DNA of 64,000 nucleotides. It comes from Capsicum annuum. Lineage: Eukaryota; Streptophyta; Magnoliopsida; Solanales; Solanaceae. Positions 32,802 to 44,288 of the stretch are shown piece by piece. The position numbers and the translations under genes are program-made. The notes under the pieces were generated by a model that was not told the origin of the DNA, ran no database searches, and saw only the letters and a list, made by a program, of their open reading frames with translations. The stretch spans positions 41,169,836 to 41,233,835 of the forward strand of contig NC_061121.1 of NCBI RefSeq assembly GCF_002878395.1, given 5' to 3'. The stretch's first letter is position 1; the number at the start of each line of letters is the position of its first letter.

Positions 32802-35800
32802 ATGGTTCATGGTCCTAGGGTGTCTACCAAATCACATTGGGTAGAGTCTTATTTATGGGTAAGTAGCGTGCCACACTTATAAGTAGGAGGTTACAAGGCA
32901 TTTAGGAATGTTTCTCTTTCTTTATTTCTAGTTTGTGCTATGGAGACAGAATGTTCCTTTTTCATACTCTAGTTCGTGCTATGGTGTCGTCCATACAAAA
33001 GTAAAGTTATCCCAAATCTTTTCTTACTCTGATGTTCTTAGATATGTCTCATTTTTTTAGGTAATTAGGTACAAAATCTTAGAATCCAAATGATGTGGTT
33101 TTCTGATTGAGTTAAAAAAGATTATAAAATTGTGCAAGGACTTGAGAAAAGTCTGTTAGTGCTTTAAGGTGTATTGATTCTAGTGTAAACTTTGATTTTG
33201 ATGAAATCATGCTTTTTAGCCTGAGGTATTAAGTGTAGTTATTCCTTTTCAAATTTATGTTGCAGATGTCATGCATAAGGCTAATAATGTGTAGCAGAAT
33301 ATTAGAACTATATTTCCACCTGTGTAGTAGTATAAGTTAATATGTCAGTTTCATGACCTATTGGTAGTGAGATTAGACCAAGAAGTTGGTGATATGAAGT
33401 CATAAGGTTAGAAGTTAGAGTGAGGGTGACTTTTGTATAAATAAATATTTTTAGTTATATAACCATTGATTGAGGGATGATTTGCCATTTTATAGTGATA
33501 GAATAATGTGGTAGCAATAATTATAGATTATATGGTAGTCTGTGAAGGAAATGACTGGATATGATTATTAATTGCTCAAAATAAAGAAGGAGCTCAAAGT
33601 GGATAGTTATGGTGGTTGTAAAAATCATTTGTAAGTGGTAAGAGGAAAAGGGTATATTAGTTAATAAGTTGTTGGTAGAGACTTATTAGAGTTTATTGAA
33701 TTTTGAAGATCTTTGTGATGTATGATTAGGTAAGTAAATATGATGTGAGGAATTAGAATATGTTAATAAGATTGAAATAGGTTATATTATAATATTAAAT
33801 CGACTAATCCTATCATGTGACTCTACCCCCTTTGATGGTTTTTTTCTTTAAGTAATAGAAAACTAGTACTAGATATGAGAAGGTATGTAGTGGATTTTGA
33901 ATTGTAATAGTGATGTCATGGAGGGGTTGTAATTATAGGGAGTAGTTAAGTGAAGTTAAATATTTGGGTTGATTTCCTAATTTGATGGGCTAGTATAATA
34001 TGTGGCATCCTTTTCTAGTGGTATATAATTGAGGATAGACAATAGGCTTGAACTTTAGATGAAGAGTATAGTGGTAAGAATAGTAGCTCAAGATTGATAA
34101 TGCATGTTTAGTTATAATGAATCTGTTGGGTTGGTGTAGTGTTAGAAATATCCTAGGTTGGCGATTTACGGAATAAGGAGTGAATAAGTGTGATATTTAT
34201 GTACAAGAGGATGGGTGTTAAAATGATGAATTGTGGTTGAGTCATTAAGGAGATAAGAGTGATAATCATATAAGAATAAGATAAACCTCAGATAGCATAT
34301 TGTTAGATAAGGTTGTATGGTATAAGTGTCATGTGTACCTAGTTTGTGTTTTTGAATTTTGTAGTATGGAGAAGTCTGGGGAGTTGTTGTATAGTGTTTA
34401 TTAAAGTTGAACTTGAGGAAATACAGGTAGACAATATACACCTTTGGTATAGTTTTACAATTTTTATTAAGTTGTAAGATATGTGATTAGAGGTGTAATT
34501 ATAGTATTTTAAGGAATTGAAGATGGAGTGTTAAGTGTTTAGAGGCGTGGGTGTCTATGCCTATGAAAATGTTAGTTGTAAGTTGATGAATTTGGGAGTT
34601 AGAGGAAGTTATGATTAATGTCCTTGGAGGGGGAGCCTTAGAAAGAGTTTGGTGTCTTTATATCAAAATTATTTAGGGGAGTTATGTTCATATATATATT
34701 GATTCCCCTACCTTTTGTGTTAAGAAGTGCTGATGCGTGCTCTCATGAGAGTGAGAGTTGTAGAGGGCTGACTATAGAGGCTAGCGAAAGTTAATAGTAA
34801 CATTTACAAAAAATCATGGCCTTCAGGAGAGTTTAGAGTTTAAGTATGTGGTGATGTTTCTTTTATGTTGAGAGTTATGGCTATAGATTTGATAAAAGGA
34901 TATGTCAGTAAGTCTAGGATTGTGATTTTGATCTAAGGGGAAGATGGTGAGTTAAGGGAGTTTTTGAATTTTCTCAGTGTAGCAAGTCACGGGGAGGAAC
35001 CATGATGGACCTAATTCTACTTGAGTATAATCTTCCTACTTCACTTTAGGAGAGTATCCTATTAATGTCTTACGTCATCTGTTCAAGTCATACCTATGCC
35101 TATGGTTCCAGTTCTCTATGGACTTGTGTTTATGATCTGACCTCCAAACTAGAAGCAATTATATCTCTCAGTAATCCAGTCTTTCTTGTATTCAAGCCAC
35201 ATGTTATGTTGTTCATAATCCATGAAAATATATGTCTCTCAGCATGCTTGGTCCTAATAAAATATGTTGCTATATGACACCGATCCATCCTATGTCGGGT
35301 TTAGCCAAAGTGATAAAGTTTATGCAAACTCATGGTAAATCTCAATTCCGTAAATAAGGAACAATCACTTCAAGCAAAAATCTTTGTCATAGTTATAATG
35401 TAACACCCCGTAGCATTCTTGACCCAATACCAATCTTGGTTGTATGTATGGAGAACTGACAACCTGAAAATTTTTTCTAGTTGTTAAAAAATTTAGTCAT
35501 ATTTATGAGCTCATAACTTCCATGATTTTAAAATTGATCTTCCTGACCCCGAGACATAGATTTTTGAGTTGATTCATGATCTGGGATGAAAAGGGGGTGT
35601 CTCAGGAAAATTTTGGCATTTTCATACGACGTTTGAGGCATGTTTGGATGATCAAAACAGTGGGCCAGTGCGATGTCGATGGGTCGTACCAGGAATCGCG
35701 TCGGTGGAGACTAACGTGACGCGTCAGTTAATGCATTAGATGACTAGTTCGTCCTACTGACTTTAGGGCCCAAGAGGGTAATTTAGTTTCTTTCCCTCGT

Positions 35801-36910
35801 TTTATTGTGATATGTGCACCAATATTTCTCACTGTGCTCTATCCTAAGAATTCATGTTGTATTATGTTTTTTCGAACGACTCTCTACTTATGATCTAGAC
35901 ACTTGATTTATGGAGAACTTTGTGTTTATTTTATCGTATCTTTATTTTATGTCCCTCTTTAAGTAGTGCAATGAGTATAAGTTATGGTCTCGGGTCCCTT
36001 GCCCTCCGTATGCTAGTATGATGGTGGCTGTGGAAGCATGGTGATGTGTTAGGTAGGGGAGTAGATGTTCTTGAAGGTGAAAAAAATTTATATGATTCTC
36101 AGGCAAAGGTTATAGGTGAAAGGGAAAAGAAGGGGATGATATACTTATGTTGTGTGAAATAGCTAAGAAGGAGGAATGTGGCAAAAATATTTGTGAGAGT
36201 GATTGAAATCATTGGTCTTAGTGGGGAGATCCATGTAGTGGGTATAGTAAGGATCAGGATTGAATGTTGTGGTTGTAGAAAACACAAACCTATGTGCTAT
36301 GTCGTTAGTACTCTCTAAATTTAATCCTGAGTGTGTTTAATGGTAGTGATAAGGTGAAGAAATATTCTTAAAGGGGTGTAAAGTACAGGGTTCCGTAGCT
36401 TAAGTTATCACCTTGTTACTCCAAGCTAGGCTTCAACATAAAAGCACTTTACTGTAGGACTCAAACTCTTGTGGTTAGATGTGTGATGGGAGAACTGTAA
36501 GATGGAAAGGACTAAGTATGTTATTTAATGTTGGGGCATAGCTGAGTAGTGCCTTTAAGCTAAGTCTATTCATTGTATCATGAGAGGTGGAGAATGCTTC
36601 TATCCTTATCTTCCGCAAAATCTTATTTCATGATTAGTACCAATATAAATCAGGTCTATGATCATCAAATAAACCTCTGCCTTATGTTGTGATGATTATG
36701 TTCATATAACTCATGTGCAAGATCATCCCTATGTAAAGTTTCATTATCCCATGTTTCGTGCTTTCACGTTTCACTAAGGGTTATCATGAAGCTCGTTTGA
36801 TGCCTTTGTATATTTTGCTAAGGAAAAATGTTCAATGATAAGTTTTGTTCTTTATTCTACACTTTTAGAGTGTCAACAAGTCCCTACCCATCATTCGGGG
36901 ACGAATGATC
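32802..36910 (+). other. Element E internal region, no coding domains
   Basis: About 4.1 kb between primer site and polypurine tract. Neither strand shows a frame above about 90 codons, and none has a gag, protease, RT, RNase H or integrase motif. A leader-like part follows the primer site (32802-33060). Part of it (35399-35870) is a foreign LTR fragment. Whether it is an ancient eroded gag-pol or a true LARD core cannot be told from one copy. Confidence 0.6.
35399..35870 (+). mobile_element. LTR fragment of another gypsy element
   Basis: Begins TGTAACACCCCGTAGC and runs through segments typical of a Tekay/Del U3 region: 'gagctcataactt', 'aaaagggggtgtc' and a GC-richer 'gtgcgatgtcgatgg' block. 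No CA end or target duplication was found. The right boundary is approximate. Confidence 0.45.
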
Positions 36911-36925
36911 CCAAGGGGGAGATAA
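36911..36925 (+). promoter_or_regulatory. Polypurine tract of element E
   Basis: CCAAGGGGGAGATAA directly before the 3' LTR. It is preceded by 'cattcggggacgaatgatc', the usual sequence ahead of gypsy polypurine tracts in plants. Confidence 0.85.
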
Positions 36926-38775
36926 TTTAACACCCCGCATTTTTTAGCAAGAAAAAGAACCATCATTCCTACGTTTGTTATCTCTAATTCCATGGTTTAT
37001 ATTTAAATTCATGTGTCATATTCCTTCTCCTAGTGTATGAAGTGATTATGAGGTGAAAAGTGTTCATACAAATCATCTAGAACTAAGTTGAGCTAAGATC
37101 CTATGATTCACGCAAAGTTTGGAATTTCATTTTACAAGGGTCATCTTTGAATGAATATAACTTTTTGTATATATATAATTTCGAATATTAAGACCCAACA
37201 AATTGTATATAAACAAATTATCTTTCCAACGATACCGATTTCACTAAAATTCAATACCCGAGTGAAAAGTTATGTCATTTTTTGTATGAGGCAGTGAGCT
37301 GTCGCGATATGGTCGCGACGCGAGTTCCATTCCCATTTTTGGGAATCACACCATGATGTTCATTTACATGGGAAAGAGATTCCAAGGGTTAGTTTAGTCC
37401 TTTTCCCCATCCCCAGCCGTCCAAACACGAATTATAACCCAAAGAGGGGTATTATTAGCCCATTTTCTTCAAATCAACTCATGTGAAAACCTTCTCCTTC
37501 CCCAAGCACAAAACTCAACCCTTCTCCTCCAAGTAATCTAGAATTCAAACCTTTCAAGTTTAAGATTCTCTAGAAAGTTTCAAGAATAGAACTTCATTCT
37601 TCAAATCAAGAACTTATCCCAAAATATCAAGAATTCTAAGAAACGGATCAAGATACAGGTTAAATCTTTCAAATTTTATAATCCAGGGTATGTGGAAATA
37701 CTCTAAAAACCTTGGGAATAAGTTTAAATGTTTTATCAAGACTAAAGATCCCTAATATGATATATAATGAAGTATACAATATGATTTTTAAAGAAATGCG
37801 TCATGGAACTGTTTTGGTTGAAATCCATGTTGTTTTGAACTACTTTTCATGAGAATTGAATTGTAACAATATATATATGAATTTCGTGTATTTTATAAGA
37901 TTTGATTGAGAGCATGAGTATGAAATCCCTTTCTTATTGCAAACTAAAGTTCATAATTTTATTGTGAATGATTTGAAATGCATGTTTTAAGGTTTGAAAG
38001 TGATCTTCTCAATAGCATGGTGTTTGACATGGTTTATAGATGATGGGAGGGAGTTTCTTGTTGTAACTATATACTTGCTTTAAAGAGAAGGAATTTCATT
38101 TGATTGATTAAATTAACGTGACCACCACATGTTTTGAATCTTACAAAGAGATGATAAAATGCATAAGTTTTCTTGAGATTTCAAAGTAATGGCTCGATTG
38201 TGATGTTATGAATCTTGGGTGGTCATGTGTATGTTTTGAAGTATGATGAGCAGTGAATTTGATATGATATGGACTTGCAAGTCAGGGTGTGATGATATCC
38301 GATGATAGTTATGCCCTTAATAGAAAAAATGATGAATGTTTTGAATGCATAACAAAGGGTTTTAAAGAGATAAATTGAGCATAAAGAGAGGTACATGGTT
38401 ACTTGAAGAAGGCGTTTCAGTGTATGGGATCATCGCTGGAATAACTGAATTTGCCGATTCGGGCGATATAATTGGCTAAAGCCAATGTATACTTGTCCTT
38501 AAGACACTGTTATACTATAATAGAAATTAGGACTCCAATTCTTGCATCATACTTGGATTGGAGGCTTGTTCGCCCAGTTAAAAGTGTATTCCATCTATAC
38601 CGTGGGATCATAGGAACGTAGGATGTACCATCTATCTCAGGATTAATATAAAGAGTGAGTCATGTTTTCAAACAAGTGCCTTGGAGTTCACTAAAGTATG
38701 CCCATGTATTTTTACTTACATATCATGATTATTGACTTTATGAAATGCTCTCAGCTATTTTGTATAAAAACATGT
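36926..38775 (+). mobile_element. Element E 3' LTR, truncated
   Basis: Starts TTTAACACCCCGC (TG changed to TT) and follows the 5' LTR to 'ctattttgtataaaaaca'. It then joins the Galadriel-like copy H4 within 38772-38779, where homology to the integrase of H1 ('gcaagatagcttaa') begins. Confidence 0.82.
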
Positions 38776-39350
38776 TATTGCAAGATAGCTTAAGGAAGGG
38801 CCAGAAATGCATGAAGAAGTATACGGATCAACATCGACGTGCGGTAAAGTTCAGTATTAGAGACAAAGTGCTCTTGAAGCTCACTCCTCAAATATGGAAA
38901 GAGATTATGAGCAAGACAAGACATAGGGGATTAATCCCAAGGTATGATAGACCATTTGATGTTATTAAGAAGTTCGGAGAAGTTCTTTACAAGTTAGACT
39001 TTCCAGAAAGGTTGAAAATTCACCCTACCTTTTATGTTAGTTTTCTGAAACGGTACAATGAAGATGTTGAAGACCTAGGGAGGAACAAAAACAAAAGGGC
39101 TCCTTCTTTGATCAGGAAAGAGTATAACTCCAAAATGGAGAATATACTTGATGACCAGATCATGGGGAACAACAAGAAGAGTATCAAGACGGAATTCTTA
39201 ATTCAGTGGAAAGGTTCAAACGAAGAAGACCCTATTTGGGAGAAGGCTCAGAACTTGTGGCAATTCGACAAACAAATAGAGGACTACCTCAAAAAAACCT
39301 CGATGAGGGCATCTAGTTCATCAGGTGGGGGTGCTTTGTTACACCATTAG
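38776..39350 (+). pseudogene. H4 integrase C-terminus with chromodomain
   Basis: Open plus-strand frame of about 190 codons starting inside the gene. It contains SLRKGQKCMKKYTDQHRRAV, the integrase C-terminal block [19 protein letters not shown], the LKIHPTFYVSFLKRYNEDVE segment, and a chromodomain-like end: a strand starting ENILDDQIM, then TEFLIQWKGSNEEDPIWEKA and LWQFDKQIEDY. A Ser/Gly-rich tail follows (SSSSGGG) and TAG at 39348. The chromodomain would bind histone marks and guide integration. Upstream integrase, RT and gag are missing because the copy is cut at its left end. Confidence 0.88.
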
Positions 39351-39358
39351 TCTAAGGC

Positions 39359-39628
39359 TTGTTGGCTCACAAGGCCATGTCAAGGTGCATATTGGCCTTT
39401 ACATGTGCCAAAGACAAGAAATATGTTAGACTAAGGTATGCTAGAGTAATGGCAAGGCTGCCTTGGGTACTAGAGGCAATGACAGGTGCGTGGCACCTGA
39501 GAGGGCATACGTGCAGCAGTGACAAGAACATAACATGGTACAGGCATGTCATTGACATTGGCGAGGCACAGGTGATAGCATGGCACAGGCATGGACAAAG
39601 ACATGTACGCTGGCATGATCGAAGTTGA
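39359..39628 (+). CDS. Post-pol sense frame of the Galadriel-like family, copy H4
   Basis: Nine bases after the pol stop a second sense frame opens. Its first ATG is the codon of KAMSRC at about 39377, giving about 84 codons to TGA at 39626. Recognisable blocks are VRLRYARVMARLPWVLEA, GAWHLRGHTCSSDKN and GEAQVIAWHRHGQRH. The same frame with the same blocks recurs after pol in H3, H2 and H0 and, with an early stop, in H1. No known domain. The region is made of CATGCC/TGGCA words with few stops in any frame, and antisense frames are open as well, so protein coding is unproven. Confidence 0.3.
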   Translation: MLAHKAMSRCILAFTCAKDKKYVRLRYARVMARLPWVLEAMTGAWHLRGHTCSSDKNITWYRHVIDIGEAQVIAWHRHGQRHVRWHDRS

Positions 39629-40319
39629 GTCACAGAATGGGTATTGGAGTGGCCTAAGCTGTGACATGGCTAAGAAAGCTTTATGGCGCAAGAAATGGCA
39701 TGGCGTTGGTGCAGGCACAGACATAACATTGGCATAGCATGAAGATGGAAAGACAAGGTAGGGCTTGGAAGCATGACAAGATGATCAAGTTTTAGAAAAG
39801 CTGGAAAATGACTAAGTGTTGAGCATTGGAAAAATTGGCTAAGTGTTCAAGACTACTCATGTGCTAGTCACATGAGGTAGTTACTAAGTTTGAATTTAGG
39901 CAATTCTAAACACTTAGTCATTTTCCAACTTTTCTAACACTTGATCATCTTGTCATGCTTCCAAGCCCTGCCTCGTCTTGCCATCTTCATGCCATGCCAA
40001 TGTTATGTCTGCACCTACTCCAATGCTATGCCAATTCTTGTGCCATGAAGCTGTCTTAACCATGTCACAGTTTAGGCCACGCTAATGCCCATGCTGCGAC
40101 TCTGCGTCGATCATGCCAGTGTCCATATCTGTGTCCATGCCTGTGCCATGCCATCACCTGTGCCTCGCCAGTATCGATGCCATGCCAGTGCCATACCTTG
40201 TCCTTGTCACTGCCGCACGCATGCCCTCTCAGGTGCCATCCACCTGTCGTTGCCTCAATTACCCAAGGCAGCCTTGCTATCACTCTAGCATACCTTGGTC
40301 TAACACATTGCTTGTGTAA
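39414..40319. repeat. Inverted repeat, tail-to-tail Galadriel-like 3' ends
   Basis: Left arm about 39414-39822 (H4, plus strand) and right arm about 39911-40319 (H3, minus strand), roughly 405 bp each, with a ~90-bp centre. The centre holds the first ~65 bases of the H4 3' LTR (TGGCTAAGTGTTC at about 39837) and 'ggcaattc'. The arms match with scattered differences, for example 'gcttggaagcatgacaagatgatcaag' words against their complements at 39938-39975. The structure joins two elements end to end. Confidence 0.85.
39905..40319 (-). mobile_element. H3 3' untranslated fragment with post-pol frame
   Basis: Minus-strand 3' region of an H element that lost everything between the start of gag and this point. 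The sense frame from about 40319 to 40065 carries QCVRPRYARVIARLPWV, GGWHLRGHACGSDKD and GEAQVMAWHRHGHRY, and runs on to WALAWPKL. Confidence 0.65.
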
Positions 40320-40381
40320 CATCTTTTTTTAATTGATCGACGATTACCATCTTCGTACTACAACGCGTCTATGATACCAGT
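40320..40381 (-). pseudogene. H3 gag start with primer site, internally deleted
   Basis: On the minus strand LTR-e ends CTCA, then AC, then an intact primer site TGGTATCA. The gag start follows, 'ATGGTAATCGTCGATC' at about 40353, equal to the gag starts of H1 and H2. After some 17 codons the sequence jumps to the 3' untranslated region near 40319. Confidence 0.75.
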
Positions 40382-40795
40382 TGAGACAGGGGCGTTCTAT
40401 TTTTCGCGACACCACTGCTTGGTAGTCGCACACAGTCTAAGCAATTAGACACAAATTTCAGAAACATAAAGTACTCAATCGTTTACAGGAACCGCGTCCC
40501 CAACCTTTATATTTCTCTCAGAATTACAAACATACACTCAACATACACTGCTTTGGGATGCCTTTACAATTTTTCAGCAACATAAATAAATACTGCTCAA
40601 GGCTGTTTCAGCGGTTACAACATAGGACACCTGGCAGTCTGCCATTGGACAAGGCCATATGCTATCACATGACATATAACTTCCTGATCTAGTAATTAAA
40701 ATACAATCTAAAAATACTACGTTTACAGCATTCAAAATTCAAATTAGTAACTACCTCATGTGACTAGCACATGAGTAGTCTTGAATACTTAGCCA
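40382..40795 (-). mobile_element. LTR-e, shared between H2 and H3
   Basis: 414 bp, minus strand, TGGCTAAG (40795) to CTCA (40382). It follows the 3' region of H2 and is followed by the primer site of H3, so one LTR serves as 3' LTR of one unit and 5' LTR of the next. It is about 60 bp shorter than LTR-a to LTR-d because a CA-rich part near its end is missing. Confidence 0.82.
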
Positions 40796-41290
40796 ATTTT
40801 CCAATGCCAAACACTTAGTCATTTTCTAGATTTTCTAACACTTAATCATCTTGTCATGCTTCCAAGTCATGCTTCGTCTTTCCATCTTCATGCCATGCCA
40901 ATGTCATGTCTATGCCTGCGCCAATGCTATGCCATTGCTTGCGCCATGAAGCTGTCTTAGCCATGTCACAGCTTAGGCCATGCCAATGCCCATGCTGCGA
41001 CTCCTCCTCGATCATGCCAACATCCATATCTGTGTCCATGTCTGTGCCATGCCATCACCTGTGCCTCGCCAATGTCAATACCATGAAAGTGCCATACCAT
41101 GTTCTTATCACTACTGTACGCATGCCCTCTCAGGTGCCATGCACCTATGGTTGCCTTAAGTGCCCAAGGCAGCCTTGCTATCACTCTAGCATATCTTGGT
41201 CTAACATATTGCTTGTCTTCGGCATATGTCAAGGCTAATGTGCACCTTTACATGGCCCTGTGAGACATCAAGCCTTAGACTAAGGGTCTA
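40796..41290 (-). mobile_element. H2 3' untranslated region with post-pol frame
   Basis: The CATGCC-rich region between pol and LTR-e. The sense frame 41232-40966 (minus) reads EDKQYVRPRYARVIARLPWA, then GAWHLRGHAYSSDKN, GEAQVMAWHRHGHRY and WALAWPKL. It is nearly identical in layout to the frame in H3. Confidence 0.6.
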
Positions 41291-41861
41291 ACAAAGCACC
41301 CTCACTTGATGAACTCGATGCCCTCGTCGAGGTTGTTTTGAGGTAGTCCTCTATTTTCTTGTTGAACTGCCACAAATTCGGAGCTTTCTCCCAAATAGTA
41401 TCTTCTTCGCTTGAACGTTTCCACTAAATTAAGAATTCTTTCTCGGTACTCTTCTTGATGTTACCCATGATCCGAAGAGCAAGTATCTTCTTCATTTTAG
41501 ATTTATATTCTTTCACGATCAAAGGAGAAGCACTTTTGTTTTTGTTCCTTCCTGGGTCTTCAACATCTTTATTGTACCATTTCAGAAAACTAACATGAAA
41601 GGTAGGATGAATTTTTAACATTTCCAGCAAGTCCAACTTGTAAGCAACTTCTCCGACCTTCTCAATAACATTGAACGGGCCATCATACCTTGGGATTAGT
41701 CCCCTATGCCTTGTCTTGCTCATAATCTATTTCTAGATTTGAGGAGTGATCTTTAAGAGCACTTTGTCTCCAATGCTGAACTCTAATGCACGTCGATACT
41801 GATCCGCATACTTCTTCATGCATTTCTGGGCCTTCTTTAAGCTATCTTGCGCCTCAAAAAG
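41291..41861 (-). pseudogene. H2 integrase C-terminus and chromodomain (distal exon of the split gene)
   Basis: The minus-strand part of the H2 integrase downstream of the element A insertion. The frame 41723-41424 holds [39 protein letters not shown] and a chromodomain start ([18 protein letters not shown]). A stop follows at the tryptophan of QWKG. The reading continues from 50067 on the other side of element A. Confidence 0.8.
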
Positions 41862-41866
41862 CATCT
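41862..41866. repeat. Left target duplication of element A
   Basis: catct, matched by cgtct at 50062-50066 with one change. The uninterrupted sequence is present in H1 at 56574-56590 as 'aagcatctcatgcttg', which confirms the site. Confidence 0.88.
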
Positions 41867-44271
41867 TGTAGTACCCCGGGAAATTTTTCGTTGAAATTTT
41901 GTGCGTAAATGTGTTGGGTTCTATCTTCTAGAATGAATTATAAATTTTTCCGTATGGAATGTCTTAAATTATGACCCATAGAGTATCAAATAATCTTTCC
42001 AACGATATGTGGATCATCCAAAACGAACACCCGAGCAACGAGTTATGAACATTTCGATCGAACCGTGAATAGTTGTGAACAGTAAAACGTGCAGGAAAAA
42101 GTAATGAGGCCTGGCGTATTTTTTCTACAACTTTAAATGATGATAACTCCTTGTACATAATGATTTGGGTGATCTACTATATATCAACAGAAAGCTCTGC
42201 GAGTCCTCTTTCTAATGAAATTAGTTTTATCCAATTTATCTATCGGAGCAAAATGTTATGGTCGATCTACATCACCCTATCAAAAGCGAATTTTTTGGGT
42301 CAACTTCAAACGATCATAACTCCTCGTACACAATGATCTGGGTGAGATACTATATATCAATGGAAAGATATGAGAGTCCTCCTTCTAATGAAATTGGTTT
42401 CATCGATTTGGATATCGGAGTAAAACATTATGGTTGATCTACTTTAGACTATCAAAACAGTCCACCAAATGATAGATTCCAGAATTATTTAATTTTTAGG
42501 GGTGTTTTGGTCAGTCCCCCTCACCCAAAATCCATCCAAACCCTCTATTAAAGTCTATCAGAAGCATTTTATGTTATATTTAATCAAATTCCCTCAAAAG
42601 AATCCTAAGCTCCAATATCCAACTTCAAGAACCTCCAAAGTTCACCATTAATTTTGCAAATTTATTTAAGATTCCAAGTTCCTAGTTCAAGAACTCCAAG
42701 AACCATCATTCAAAGGCACGATTAACATCTCAAAAATGAGTATTGATCTAAAGTTCATCATTCAAGGTATGTGAGGTTTTTCAACAAGAACTCTCTTTCG
42801 TTCTTGTGCCCAAAAGTAATTTTCTTTACAAAGGCATGATTTTTATTTGATTTTTATAAATTTGAAGCATGAACCCATATCTTATGATGATTATTATGAA
42901 ATCTTGATGTTTATGATTTTGCAAAATGAATTTACGTGTGTGGAGATATAAAGCATGAATCTTGAATGACATTTATCATGATTTTGATATTTAGGTTGTG
43001 AATCGCCATTGAAAATTGTATTTTTTTGAGAAAGATTGTGTTATAAGCACGTTGATGTTGAATATTTGAGATATTTTGAATGATTTGACCTTTTGGTCTT
43101 AATGGAGTTGTTTTAAACTCGAGTGTGAAAGAAATCCACAACGTAGTTGATTTTAATAGATGGGAAGCATAATGGCTCCAAATGTATATTTATATATTAC
43201 TAAAATTGTTTTGTTGTGGATTGTTTTTAAAATAATTTGAGCTAAGTTCGGGAGAAATATTTAGCACTGAGTGGGAGGTGTAAAGCGACTTTACTTTCCT
43301 AGAACTACGTGCCCCCATAGGAGTGAGCCTGAGGCTGATTTATATTGTGATCACTAGTTTGTGTGGATTTTATATCGATAGTCCTACTTCGATGGCAAGG
43401 ATAGGATGGCTCTCCCCAACATGGGTTGTACGTTGGATTCCATGTAGCTCACAAGGTTTATGTCGGTTATAGGATCTCCCAGCGTGTGTGTGTTTCCTTG
43501 TGTCTATGGTAAATGGTGAAGTGATTTGAAAGTGGAATTGTGAAAGTTACTCTTTCGAAAGATTTAAATGATATTTACATTATGAGAATTGATATTCTTG
43601 ATGAACTAAAAGTGACTGACATATTATATGATGACTCATATGTGTTATTATATTTATTTCATCCTCTCACAATTATGATGATTTTCTTTGGGCTATGTAA
43701 GTCTTTGATACATCCTACATATTTCTTATAAATATTTATGATGATGATGTTTATAAAACTGCATACACCCCATATACTCGGTTCCTTTCCATGCTACTGA
43801 CCCACATCTTTGGATGTGGGCTGTATTTTCTCGAAATGTAGGTTCAGGTGCTCAGTTACAGGTTCGACAGTGATTCTTCGAGCACGCTGTTCTACATCCT
43901 CTATCATGGTGAGTCCTCATGTTTCGAGGACGTGATGTTTAATGTTTGTTTCATGGAATTGTTTATATTTGATAACTGAGTATGAGTCTGTTAGGGCATG
44001 TCTCAATGGCTCGCTGGTTTTATTGATTTTCTTAGAGGCTTATCAGACTAGTATAGATGTTGGGAGTTGACTAATAAGTCGTATTTTGTTATCTTTCTGA
44101 AATTCTTTTATTCTTGGATGATGATTACTATGTTGATATTTAAGGGTTATTTATGGAAATCCCTTTGATTTGTGTTGAACTAAATGAAAATGGCTCAAAG
44201 GGTTATCTTGGGGCTACTTGTAGCCTCAAGCATCGTGTGACACTTCGAGACCCATTTTCCGAGGTGTTACA
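41867..44271 (+). mobile_element. 5' LTR of element A
   Basis: 2,405 bp, TGTAGTACCCCGGG to GAGGTGTTACA. It shows clear divergence from the 3' LTR by substitutions, so the insertion is not recent. It also contains a 151-bp stretch near 42480-42630 that the 3' LTR lacks. Confidence 0.9.
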
Positions 44272-44275
44272 AACT

Positions 44276-44288
44276 TAGTATCAGAGCC
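44276..44288 (+). promoter_or_regulatory. Primer-binding site of element A
   Basis: TAGTATCAGAGCC, one change (G to A at the second base) from the initiator tRNA-Met site seen intact in element B. Confidence 0.88.

Larger units (their letters stand above)
27672..38775 (+). mobile_element. Element E: LARD-like gypsy derivative with nested solo LTR
   Basis: Plus strand: 5' LTR 27672-32785 (split by solo LTR G), primer site 32790-32801, internal region 32786-36910, polypurine tract 36911-36925 and 3' LTR 36926-38775, truncated at its right end. The LTRs are about 2.36 kb without G. No gag, protease, RT, RNase H or integrase can be read in the internal region, the definition of a large retrotransposon derivative, although primer site and polypurine tract are kept. 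It landed in element I (junction 27671/27672). The target duplication cannot be tested because the right end is missing. Confidence 0.75.

Noticed and set aside
34166..34441. 91-codon minus frame in the element E internal region
   Set aside because: Tyr/His/Thr-rich low-complexity product without domain, antisense to the element.
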